Source: Desulfobulbus sp.
GTDB taxonomy: Bacteria > Desulfobacterota > Desulfobulbia > Desulfobulbales > Desulfobulbaceae
Length of the DNA stretch: 8,094 nt
Assembly (NCBI GenBank): GCA_030602145.1
Contig: JAUWAH010000088.1
Coordinates: 1 to 8,094, forward strand
Direction: 5' to 3'
The notes below the pieces were generated by a model, which worked only from the letters and a program-made list of their open reading frames with translations, did not search any database and was not told the origin of the DNA. This document shows positions 1 to 7,078 of this stretch, one piece after another. Both the position numbers and the translations under genes were made by a program. The stretch's first letter is position 1; the number at the start of each line of letters is the position of its first letter.

Positions 1-2628
1 CTCTCCGCCCGCCACCGCTACATTTTCCTGGCCGTCCTGGCCTACCTGGTGCTGGCCCTGGCCTGGATCTTCCTGTCCGACCGGCTGCTGGCAGCCTTTA
101 CCGATCCGGAATCCCTGGTCCGGCTGTCCACGGCCAAGGGAATCTTTTTCGTGCTCGCCAGCGGTGCCTGCTTCGCCGTTGTCCTCCGGGGCGTTCCCGC
201 CACGACCGAGCCGACGGCGGAACGGTTGGAAGAATCCCTGCTCGACGCCCTGACCATCCCCGCCTGGCCACGCTGGTCGATGTACCTGCTGGCCGTGACG
301 CTCACCCTGGCCATGCTTGCCGTCCGCAAGCTGATGCCGGGCGACTTCGCCGATCGACCCGGCCTTTTCCTGTTCATGCTGCCCATCACCCTCGCCGCCC
401 TTCTGGGCGGCTTCGGCCCCGGCCTGACCGCCACCCTGACAGGCGCCGGCCTCACCATGTTTTTCCTCATTCCCCCGGTCAAGTCACTGACCGTTGCCGA
501 CAATCAGGACCATTTTCTTCTGGCGCTGCTGGTGTTCAACGGCCTGGTGATCAGCCTGATCAGCGCCACCCTGCACCGTTCAAGGCACCGCGAACGGCAC
601 CGGCGCCTGCAGGTGGAGTCGATCAACGCCGCCCTGCGCCAGAGCGAGGAACGGTTCCGCCGTCTGTTCGACGACGCGCCGGTGGCCATGGCCCTGGCCG
701 ACCATGAGGGATGCATTCTGGCCCAGAATGAACGGATGACCCGGCTGTTCGGCTACAGCCGCGACGAGGTGCCCACGGTGGCCGACTGGTGGCCGCGCGC
801 CTATCCAGACCCCGACAACCGGGCCCGGGCTCGCCAGCAATGGGAGGCGACCCTGGCAACGATGATGACCACCTCAGGGGCCGTCGATGCCGGTGAGTAC
901 CGGATCACCTGCAAGGATGGCAGCGAACGTATCGTCCATCTGTACAGCCTGGTGCTGGCCGAAGGATTGCTCACCGCCTTCCTGGATGAAACCGAACGGC
1001 ACAGGGCTGAAACCAGGCTCAGGCTGTGGGCCGAATCCTTCGAGCGGGCCGAACTGGGGCTGGTGCTCACCGACGCCCGGCGCAACACCATCCTCTCTGC
1101 CAATCCGGCCTTTGCCCGCACACGGGGCTACGACCGCGAAGAGATGGTCGGCATGGCCATTGGACGGTTGTTTCCCGAAGACCGGCTGCCTGACCTGCAT
1201 ACCCTGGTCGCGACCTTGGCCATCAAACCGCACACCCTGTTCGAAACCGAACACATCACCAAGGACGGCAAACGGTTTCCGGTCCTGCTTGATTTGACCG
1301 TCATAACCGATCAAGATGGCCAGCCCTCCCACCGGATTGCCTATGCCCTCGACATCACCGAGCGCAAACGGGCCGAGCAGGCCCTGGCCGAGGCCCTGGA
1401 AGAACAGAAACGGGGCCGGATCGCGGCCCTCAACCAGATGGAGGACGCCAACACCGCCCGGCGGAGCGCCGAACAGGCCCTGGCCGCCCTGCGGGAGAGC
1501 GAGGAACGGCTGGCCCTGTTCATCGAACATGCGCCGGCAGCCCTGGCCATGTTCGACCGCGACATGCGCTATCTGGCCGCCAGTCGCCGCTGGCAGAGCG
1601 ATTATTCCCTGGGCGACCGGGACCTCATCGGCCGCTGCCACTACGACGTCTTCCCCGAAATCGGCGAGGAATGGCGGACGGTGCACCGACGCGGCATGGC
1701 CGGCGAGGTGATCGGCTGCGACGAGGATCCCTTTGTCCGTGGCGACGGCCGCGTCCAGTGGCTGCGCTGGGAGATGCTCCCCTGGCATGATGCCGGCGGA
1801 GGCGTGGGCGGCATCCTTATCTTCTCCGAGGACATCACCCGTTTCAAGGAGGCCCAGGAGGAAATCCGGCGGCTCAATGTCGATCTCGAGCGGCGGGTGG
1901 TCGAGCGCACCGCCGAATTGACCGCCGCCAACCGCGAACTCGACAGTTTCGCCTACGCGGTCTCCCACGACCTCCGGGCGCCGCTGCGGGCCATGAGCGG
2001 CTTTGCTCGGGCGCTGGTCGAGGATTACGGCGAGCGGTTGGACGGCGAAGCCGGCCTCTATCTTGACCAGATTGAACGCGCCAGCAAGAAGATGGGGGCG
2101 CTGATCGACGGGTTGCTTGCCCTGTCGCGCTCCACCCGCGGCGCCCTGCACCGCGAACCGGTCGATCTCTCCCGACTGGCCGAAGGGTTGCTTGCCGAGA
2201 TGGCCGGAAATGAACCGGACCGACAGGTACGCTGGCAGATCGAGCCAGACCTGATTGCCCACGGCGACCGGGTGATGTTGACGGCGGTGCTCGACAACCT
2301 GCTCGCCAACGCCTGGAAATTTACCGCCCACCGCCGGGAAGCGACGATCCGGGTCTTCGCCGAGGAGGACACCGGCCAGCGCCGCATCTGCATTGCCGAT
2401 AACGGCGCCGGCTTCGACCCTGCCCATGCCGACAAACTGTTTCAACCCTTTCAGCGCCTGCACCGGCAGGATGAGTTTCCCGGCATCGGCATCGGCCTGG
2501 CCACGGTGCAACGGATCATCCACCGGCACGGCGGCACACTGACCGCCAGCGGCGCGCCGGACAAGGGGGCAACCTTCTGCATCGGTTTGCCCAGGGACGA
2601 CCATAGCAGACGAGGTGAAGAACCATGA
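1..2628 (+). CDS. Membrane-bound multi-PAS sensor histidine kinase (5' partial)
   Basis: Inner-membrane sensor kinase that should autophosphorylate a histidine and pass the phosphate to a response regulator. The reading frame is open to the window edge and the sequence before the GTG at 49 continues the first membrane helix, so the true start lies upstream. In window codons: two helices (about 7-26 and 44-64) flank a short loop. A four-helix KdpD-like DUF4118 membrane module follows (about 92-191). Then come three PAS domains (about 216-331, 343-456, 500-618) with helical linkers between them. The HisKA domain has the H-box SHDLRAPL with H656, and the HATPase has N-box N766/N770, G1 box DNGAGFD at 800 and G2 box GIGIGL at 828-833. 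No receiver is attached. The H-box context (SFAYAVSHDLRAPLR) is of the Cph1 phytochrome-kinase type, which fits the Rcp1-like receiver overlapping its stop codon. Loops outside the membrane are short, so the signal is probably sensed in the membrane or by the cytoplasmic PAS domains. The ligand is unknown. Confidence 0.93.
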   Translation, partial: LSARHRYIFLAVLAYLVLALAWIFLSDRLLAAFTDPESLVRLSTAKGIFFVLASGACFAVVLRGVPATTEPTAERLEESLLDALTIPAWPRWSMYLLAVTLTLAMLAVRKLMPGDFADRPGLFLFMLPITLAALLGGFGPGLTATLTGAGLTMFFLIPPVKSLTVADNQDHFLLALLVFNGLVISLISATLHRSRHRERHRRLQVESINAALRQSEERFRRLFDDAPVAMALADHEGCILAQNERMTRLFGYSRDEVPTVADWWPRAYPDPDNRARARQQWEATLATMMTTSGAVDAGEYRITCKDGSERIVHLYSLVLAEGLLTAFLDETERHRAETRLRLWAESFERAELGLVLTDARRNTILSANPAFARTRGYDREEMVGMAIGRLFPEDRLPDLHTLVATLAIKPHTLFETEHITKDGKRFPVLLDLTVITDQDGQPSHRIAYALDITERKRAEQALAEALEEQKRGRIAALNQMEDANTARRSAEQALAALRESEERLALFIEHAPAALAMFDRDMRYLAASRRWQSDYSLGDRDLIGRCHYDVFPEIGEEWRTVHRRGMAGEVIGCDEDPFVRGDGRVQWLRWEMLPWHDAGGGVGGILIFSEDITRFKEAQEEIRRLNVDLERRVVERTAELTAANRELDSFAYAVSHDLRAPLRAMSGFARALVEDYGERLDGEAGLYLDQIERASKKMGALIDGLLALSRSTRGALHREPVDLSRLAEGLLAEMAGNEPDRQVRWQIEPDLIAHGDRVMLTAVLDNLLANAWKFTAHRREATIRVFAEEDTGQRRICIADNGAGFDPAHADKLFQPFQRLHRQDEFPGIGIGLATVQRIIHRHGGTLTASGAPDKGATFCIGLPRDDHSRRGEEP
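2612..2617 (+). promoter_or_regulatory. Shine-Dalgarno for the Rcp1-like regulator
   Basis: GAGGTG lies inside the 3' end of the kinase gene, 7 bases before the ATG at 2625. It supports that start, which overlaps the kinase stop codon as ATGA. Confidence 0.65.
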
Positions 2629-3068
2629 CCAGCAAAGGTATTTTGCTCGTTGAGGACAACCCGCAGGATGAACTACTCATCCTGCGGGTGCTGCGCAAGG
2701 CCATGGTGGCCAACCGGATCGACGTGGTCCGCGACGGCCAGCAGGCCCTGGATTATCTGTTCCACGAGGGCGAATTTGCCCGGCCGGGCGGCGGGGACCT
2801 GCCGGTGGTGGTGCTGCTGGATGTCCACCTGCCGCGGCTCTCCGGCCTGGAGGTTCTGCAACGTTTACGCGCCGACGAACGGACCAGGCTCCTGCCGGTG
2901 GTCATCCTCACTTCCTCCGACGAAGACCGGGACCGGTTGCAGAGCTACGAGCACGGGGCCAACAGCTTTGTGCGTAAACCGCTCGATTTTGCCGAGTTCG
3001 CCGAAACCGTAGCCCGGTTGGGGGTCTACTGGTGCGCCGTCAACGAACCGCCGTGGAGCAACCGATGA
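2625..3068 (+). CDS. Single-domain response regulator, Rcp1 family
   Basis: A 147-residue protein made almost entirely of one CheY-like receiver, with no output domain. It is expected to act by protein contact or as a phosphate carrier. Receiver residues visible are the acidic pair E10/D11, phospho-acceptor D66 (in LLDVHLP), T96 and K118 followed by P119. The long alpha2-beta3 region (DYLFHEGEFA and the following Gly-rich loop) and the LTSSDEDRD stretch are typical of the Rcp1 type that partners phytochrome-like kinases. Its ATG overlaps the stop of the upstream kinase, and its own stop overlaps the start of the downstream hybrid kinase. This implies translational coupling and makes the upstream kinase the natural phosphodonor (inference). 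No photosensory domain is seen in the visible part of that kinase, so light sensing should not be assumed. Confidence 0.93.
   Translation: MTSKGILLVEDNPQDELLILRVLRKAMVANRIDVVRDGQQALDYLFHEGEFARPGGGDLPVVVLLDVHLPRLSGLEVLQRLRADERTRLLPVVILTSSDEDRDRLQSYEHGANSFVRKPLDFAEFAETVARLGVYWCAVNEPPWSNR
3055..3058 (+). promoter_or_regulatory. Shine-Dalgarno that fixes the hybrid kinase start
   Basis: GGAG sits 6 bases before the ATG at 3065. The in-frame GTG at 3032 would add 11 residues unlike a receiver N-terminus. The ATG at 3065 starts right at the receiver ([11 protein letters not shown]) and forms an ATGA overlap with the upstream stop, so 3065 is preferred. Confidence 0.65.
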
Positions 3069-5419
3069 ACCCTTTGCGCATATTGCTGATCGAAGATGTC
3101 GAGGCCGACTATCTGCTGATCGGCCGTCATCTCCGCAAGAACGATTTTCCCGCCGAACTCCACTGGATCCAGGGGGAACCGGAGTTGACCGCCGCGCTGG
3201 CGGCCGGCGACTGGGATCTGGTCCTCTCCGATTACAAGGTGCCGGGACTGGATTTTGCTGAGTCCCTTGCCCGGATCAGGAGGCGTTGCCCCGACGTTCC
3301 GGTGATCCTCATTTCCGGCAGTATCGGCGAGGAGGCGGCGGTCGAACTGCTCAAACAGGGGTTGACGGATTTTGTCCTCAAGGATCGATTGGTTCGGCTC
3401 ATTCCGGCCATTGAGCGGGGACTGAACGAGGAGGCGGAGCGCAGACGGCGCCGGGAGGCGGAAGCCGGTCTGGTGCAGAGCGAGCAACTGATGCGCGCCG
3501 TCCTCGAAGGCACCTCCGATGCGGTTTTTGTCAAGGACCGGGACGGCCGCTACCTGCTTTTCAACACCGGCGCCTCCCGCCTGACCGGGGTGGCAACGAC
3601 CGATGCCATCGGCAGCGATGACACCCGCCTTTTCCCACCCGAAGTTGCCAGGCACATTATGACCCAGGATGCCGCCATCATGGCGGCAGGCAGGGTGCAG
3701 TCCCATGAGGAAACCCTGCGCCATTTAAATGGTGAAACGCGCGTCTACCATGTCACCAAGGGACCGATCTTCAACCGGCATGGCCAGGTCGACGGCCTGT
3801 TCGGTGTTTCCCGGGATATCACCGAGCAGCAGCAGGCGAAAGAACAACTCCGGCGCCTGTCCCAGGAGTACCGTACCCTGCTCGACAATGTCCCCGACGG
3901 CATCGTCCTCCTCTCGCCCGCCCTGCACATCGTCTGGGTCAACAGGGCTGCCCGGGACATGTTCACCCTGCAGGCCGAAACGGACTACATCGGCACATCC
4001 TGCCATACCGTCTTTTGGAACCGAACGGAGGGTTGCCCATCCTGTCCGGTGGTGCGCTGCCTGGACTCCCGGGCCAACGAAATGGGCTGGCTGTCGCCGG
4101 GGCCGACGAACCGTGAATTGGAGATCCGGGCGGTGCCCCTGATCGATGACCACGGTGAACTTACCGGAATAATCGAGATCGTCCGCGACATCACCGCCCA
4201 TCGCAGTCTGGAAGAACAGTTCCGACAGGCCCAGAAGATGGAGTCCATCGGCACCCTGGCGGGCGGCATTGCCCACGATTTCAACAACATCCTCTCGGCG
4301 GTGCTCGGCTATGCCGAAATCGCCCTGGAGGACCTGGACAGCGGGCATCCGGCCCATAGACACGTTCGCACCATCATGGAGGCCGGCCTGCGCGCCTCCC
4401 ATCTCACCCGGGACCTGCTCATGTTCAGCCGCAAGCAGGTCAGCCGCAAGGAACCGGTCGATGTCAACACCCTGGTGACCCGGATCGAGAAATTCATCCG
4501 CCGCATCATCGGCGAGGATATCCAGTTCGAGACCCGTCTGGCGAAACAGGACCTCAAGGTCCTGGCCGACAGCCACCAGATCGACCAGGTCCTGATGAAT
4601 TTCGCCACCAATGCCCGCGACGCCATGTCCGGAGGCGGGGTGTTGACCGTGATGACCCAACGGATCGAAATCGACCAGGAGTTCATCAACCGCCACGGCT
4701 TCGGGGCTCCTGGGCCGCATGTGCGGATCACGGTGGCCGATACCGGCCGGGGCATGGATCGAGCAACCATGGCGAAAATTTTCGACCCCTTCTTCACCAC
4801 CAAGGAGATGGGCAAGGGCACCGGCCTGGGCATGGCGGTGGTCTACGGTATCGTCACCGACCATCAGGGGTGCATCCATGTGGAAAGCGAACCGGGGGAA
4901 GGCACGGTCTTCGAGGTCTACCTGCCCCTGATCGACGACGCGGGCCAAGACGTCCGGGAACCGATGCGGCGTGCATCGGTGCGCGGCGGCCGGGAGACCA
5001 TTCTCCTGGCCGAGGACGACGCCACGGTGCGCGACCTGTTTGTCCGGGTGCTGGAGCATGCCGGCTACACAGTCGTCACCGCCATCAACGGCGAGGAGGC
5101 GGTGCACAAGTTCCGCACCTGCCCGCAGCCCGTCGACCTGCTCCTCTTCGACCTGGTCATGCCGAAGATGAACGGCAAGCTGGCCATGGAGGCCATCCAA
5201 CGGCTGGTTCCGGACGTCAGGGGGCTGTTCATCAGCGGCTACGCGCCGGAAAACATCCGCCAAAAGGAACTCCTGGTCCTGGACAGGGAGGTGCTGTTCA
5301 AGCCGGCCTCGCCCAAGGACCTGCTCCAGGCGGTGCGCACCGTGCTGGACAGGCCCGCCGATACCGGCAATCAAGGACCGGTGTTCCCCGACGGCCGGCA
5401 GCACCACCCGGAATTCTGA
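3065..5419 (+). CDS. Soluble hybrid histidine kinase REC-PAS-PAS-HisKA-HATPase-REC
   Basis: A 784-residue cytoplasmic hybrid kinase with no membrane segment. The N-terminal receiver (about 4-120) has E10/D11, phospho-acceptor D56, S84 and K106, with K-D instead of K-P after the lysine, as in many receivers heading PAS kinases. PAS1 is about 139-256 and PAS2 about 268-378. PAS2 carries a cysteine cluster, C313, C324, C327 and C332. The HisKA is of NtrB/FixL type ([13 protein letters not shown]) with H404. The HATPase shows N-box N512/N516, G1 box DTGRGM at 559-564, IFDPFFTT and G2 box GKGTGLGM at 583-590. The C-terminal receiver (about 645-765) has E650/D651, D696, S724 and K746, all intact. 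The N-terminal receiver probably accepts phosphate from another kinase and tunes this one. The NtrB-like H-box suits the NtrC-type regulator encoded 3 bases downstream (inference). The input signal is unknown. Confidence 0.95.
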   Translation: MNPLRILLIEDVEADYLLIGRHLRKNDFPAELHWIQGEPELTAALAAGDWDLVLSDYKVPGLDFAESLARIRRRCPDVPVILISGSIGEEAAVELLKQGLTDFVLKDRLVRLIPAIERGLNEEAERRRRREAEAGLVQSEQLMRAVLEGTSDAVFVKDRDGRYLLFNTGASRLTGVATTDAIGSDDTRLFPPEVARHIMTQDAAIMAAGRVQSHEETLRHLNGETRVYHVTKGPIFNRHGQVDGLFGVSRDITEQQQAKEQLRRLSQEYRTLLDNVPDGIVLLSPALHIVWVNRAARDMFTLQAETDYIGTSCHTVFWNRTEGCPSCPVVRCLDSRANEMGWLSPGPTNRELEIRAVPLIDDHGELTGIIEIVRDITAHRSLEEQFRQAQKMESIGTLAGGIAHDFNNILSAVLGYAEIALEDLDSGHPAHRHVRTIMEAGLRASHLTRDLLMFSRKQVSRKEPVDVNTLVTRIEKFIRRIIGEDIQFETRLAKQDLKVLADSHQIDQVLMNFATNARDAMSGGGVLTVMTQRIEIDQEFINRHGFGAPGPHVRITVADTGRGMDRATMAKIFDPFFTTKEMGKGTGLGMAVVYGIVTDHQGCIHVESEPGEGTVFEVYLPLIDDAGQDVREPMRRASVRGGRETILLAEDDATVRDLFVRVLEHAGYTVVTAINGEEAVHKFRTCPQPVDLLLFDLVMPKMNGKLAMEAIQRLVPDVRGLFISGYAPENIRQKELLVLDREVLFKPASPKDLLQAVRTVLDRPADTGNQGPVFPDGRQHHPEF

Positions 5420-5422
5420 CCG

Positions 5423-6772
5423 ATGCACCGTGCCACCGACTGCACCATCCTGATCGTCGATGACGACGAACCCTACCTGCACTCGCTCAAACGGGTGCTG
5501 CGCAAGGATCCGTTCCGGATTCTGGCGACCACCGATCCGTACGAGGGATTGCTCCTCATGGCACGGGAATCCGTCGACCTGGTGCTGCTCGACCTGCGCA
5601 TGCCCCGGCGCGACGGCCTTGAGGTACTCGACGAGATGGTCTGCCTCCATCCCGAGGTGCCGGTCATCATGCTGACCGGTCACGGCAACGTGCAACTGGC
5701 CGTACAAGCCATCAAGCAGGGCGCCGCCGATTTCCTCGAAAAACCCTGCCCCGCCACGGTACTCCGCCAGATCCTCGCCCATCACTGCCATCTGCGACGG
5801 CAGACAACCGGCTCCACCCTTTCCGCGGCGGCCCGCCAGGAGTTCGCCTTTGCCGATCTGGTCGGCGACTCACCGCCCATGCAACGGTTGAAATCGCTGC
5901 TTGTCCGTGTCGCCGCCTCGGATGCACCCATCCTGCTCCTTGGCGAGTCGGGCACGGGCAAGGAACTGGCTGCCCGGGCCATTCATCGCCACAGCCGGCG
6001 CAGCGACCAACCCTTCTGCGCCGTCGACTGCGCCGCTCTCAACGAAAACGTCCTGGAGAGCGAACTGTTCGGCCACGAAAAAGGCGCCTTCACCGGCGCC
6101 GATAAGCCGGCGCGGGGATTGATCCGCTCGGCGGACCGGGGCACGCTGTTCCTCGACGAGATCGGCGAATTGCCGCTGGCCATGCAGGCCAAGCTGCTGC
6201 GCACCCTCCAGGAACGGGAAGTGCGACCGGTGGGCAGCCACCGCAGCCTGGCCGTGGACCTGCGCCTGGTGGCCGCCACCAACCGTGATCTCGACCAGGC
6301 CGTGGCCTCGGGATTGTTCCGCTCCGATCTGTATTACCGGATTGCCGCCATTCCCGTGATCCTGCCGCCGCTCAGGGAACGCGGGGACGATATTGCCCTG
6401 CTGGCCCGCCATATTCTCCAGCGGATCGACCAGGGCGCCGGCAAACGGCTCGACGAGGAGGCGATCGCCCTGCTGCAAGCCCATTCCTGGCCGGGCAATG
6501 TCCGCGAACTGGAAAACGTGCTCCGCCGGGCCGTGGTCCTGGCCGAGCAGGAGGTCATCACCCCGGCGGATCTGCCGGCAACGGTGGTCATGACCGATGG
6601 ATGCCGGGCTCCCCGCCTGCCGGAGGGTGACAGCCTCGCCGACTACGAACGGTTGGCCCTGACCAACGCCCTGCGCAAAACCGGCCACAACAGACGAAGG
6701 GCCGCGCAGCTCCTCGGCATCAGCGAGGCGACCCTGTATCGCAAATTGAAACAGTTCGATCTCTCATTTTGA
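5423..6772 (+). CDS. NtrC-family sigma-54-dependent response regulator
   Basis: A 449-residue enhancer-binding protein that couples phosphorylation to ATP-driven opening of sigma-54 promoters. The receiver (about 7-122) has acidic D13/D14, phospho-acceptor D57, T85 and K107-P108. The AAA+ domain (about 144-372) has Walker A GESGTGK at 174-180, an intact sigma-54 contact loop GAFTGA at 221-226, Walker B LDE at 244-246, FRSDLYYR at 299-306 and WPGNVREL at 356-363. A Fis-type helix-turn-helix occupies about 405-449 (NRRRAAQLLGISEATLYRKL). Length and order match AtoC/ZraR-like regulators, and nothing is missing. The start is 3 bases after the hybrid kinase stop with only a weak Shine-Dalgarno (GGAA at 5410-5413), so expression probably depends on translational coupling. 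A sigma-54-like promoter lies in the gap just downstream and is its most obvious target (inference). The specific family name cannot be fixed from sequence alone. Confidence 0.96.
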   Translation: MHRATDCTILIVDDDEPYLHSLKRVLRKDPFRILATTDPYEGLLLMARESVDLVLLDLRMPRRDGLEVLDEMVCLHPEVPVIMLTGHGNVQLAVQAIKQGAADFLEKPCPATVLRQILAHHCHLRRQTTGSTLSAAARQEFAFADLVGDSPPMQRLKSLLVRVAASDAPILLLGESGTGKELAARAIHRHSRRSDQPFCAVDCAALNENVLESELFGHEKGAFTGADKPARGLIRSADRGTLFLDEIGELPLAMQAKLLRTLQEREVRPVGSHRSLAVDLRLVAATNRDLDQAVASGLFRSDLYYRIAAIPVILPPLRERGDDIALLARHILQRIDQGAGKRLDEEAIALLQAHSWPGNVRELENVLRRAVVLAEQEVITPADLPATVVMTDGCRAPRLPEGDSLADYERLALTNALRKTGHNRRRAAQLLGISEATLYRKLKQFDLSF

Positions 6773-6811
6773 GAGCAGACCGGTCCGTCCCACCCGACTA
6801 CCTCCGGAACG

Positions 6812-6825
6812 GATGCCTCCGCATC
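6812..6825. promoter_or_regulatory. Candidate upstream activator site (weak palindrome)
   Basis: GATGC, a 4-base spacer and GCATC form a short dyad; an overlapping pair CGGAT/ATCCG lies at 6810-6831. The centre is about 165 bases upstream of the predicted sigma-54 start, a normal distance for an enhancer-binding protein. The half-sites are short and there is only one copy, so this is tentative. Confidence 0.2.
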
Positions 6826-6957
6826 GATCCGACCAAGCCGTTCTTTTCGCACCGCCTCCCCCATATCCCCTGGCCGCAGGCCGCAGCAACGCATTACAAC
6901 CCGTTTTCCACCCCCACCCCCGGTGGAACGGCGGCCGATCGCTGCCAGGTCGGAATG

Positions 6958-6973
6958 TGGCATTGATTCTGCA
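6958..6973 (+). promoter_or_regulatory. Sigma-54 promoter (-24/-12) for the binding-protein gene
   Basis: TGGCATTGATTCTGCA matches the consensus TGGCACRNNNNTTGCW at 9 of 12 defined positions. The essential GG (6959-6960) and GC (6971-6972) are separated by exactly 10 bases. The predicted transcription start is near 6984, giving a leader of about 95 bases before the ATG at 7079. It stands directly downstream of a gene for a sigma-54 activator with an intact GAFTGA loop. No other GG-N10-GC site with comparable flanks was seen by eye in this gap. Confidence 0.65.
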
Positions 6974-6999
6974 AAGACAGGGCAAACCCGAGTGTCTTT
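6973..6999. repeat. Inverted repeat at the predicted transcription start
   Basis: Perfect 7-base arms AAAGACA (6973-6979) and TGTCTTT (6993-6999) enclose 13 bases. An inner GGG/CCC pair (6980-6982 and 6987-6989) sits around CAAA. It begins at the last base of the -12 element and spans the predicted start near 6984. As DNA it could be an operator for a repressor or anti-activator. As RNA it would be cut by that start site unless transcription begins further upstream. Confidence 0.45.
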
Positions 7000-7066
7000 C
7001 ATCACTGCGGCTTATGGCAGAGACGGAAAAATGTCCCGTCCGACTGCCGTACCCCCTGTAAGGAAC

Positions 7067-7072
7067 AAGGAG
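7067..7072 (+). promoter_or_regulatory. Shine-Dalgarno of the solute-binding protein gene
   Basis: AAGGAG lies 6 bases before the ATG at 7079. The reading frame is open back to a GTG at 6923, but this ribosome site and the signal peptide that starts at 7079 fix the start. Confidence 0.85.
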
Positions 7073-7078
7073 AACATC

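Larger units (their letters stand above)
6773..7078 (+). other. Intergenic regulatory region before the binding-protein gene
   Basis: These 306 bases hold no convincing gene. Contents seen: an 8-base palindrome GACCGGTC at 6778-6785, a short palindrome at 6812-6825, a tandem repeat of GGCCGCA at 6872-6885, a sigma-54-type promoter at 6958-6973, an inverted repeat at 6973-6999 and a Shine-Dalgarno at 7067-7072. Its length is typical for a sigma-54 promoter with upstream activator sites. Confidence 0.6.

Noticed and set aside
874..2604. Long open frame on the - strand (576 codons) opposite the first kinase
   Set aside because: It mirrors the kinase gene; G/C-biased third positions remove stops from the antisense frame. 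The predicted protein shows no recognisable domain, and the + strand has a full set of kinase motifs.
3032..3064. GTG start at 3032 for the hybrid kinase
   Set aside because: The ATG at 3065 has a Shine-Dalgarno at proper distance, an ATGA overlap and begins at the receiver fold; the 11 extra residues have no family support.
3725..5791. Long open frame on the - strand (688 codons) opposite the hybrid kinase
   Set aside because: Same codon-bias artefact. It also runs across the junction of two well-supported + strand genes and has no recognisable motif.
6761..6775. Inverted repeat CTCTCA-TTT-TGAGAG over the stop codon of the sigma-54 regulator
   Set aside because: The stem is only 6 A/T-containing pairs and no T-run follows, so it is not a convincing terminator; a chance dyad is likely.
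6894..6906. Possible IHF site (CAA-N4-TT core) upstream of the sigma-54 promoter
   Set aside because: The WAT part of the consensus and the final purine do not match; too many mismatches for a call by eye.
6923..7078. GTG start at 6923 for the binding protein
   Set aside because: It would bury the signal peptide 52 residues inside the protein and start upstream of the predicted promoter; the ATG at 7079 has a strong Shine-Dalgarno.
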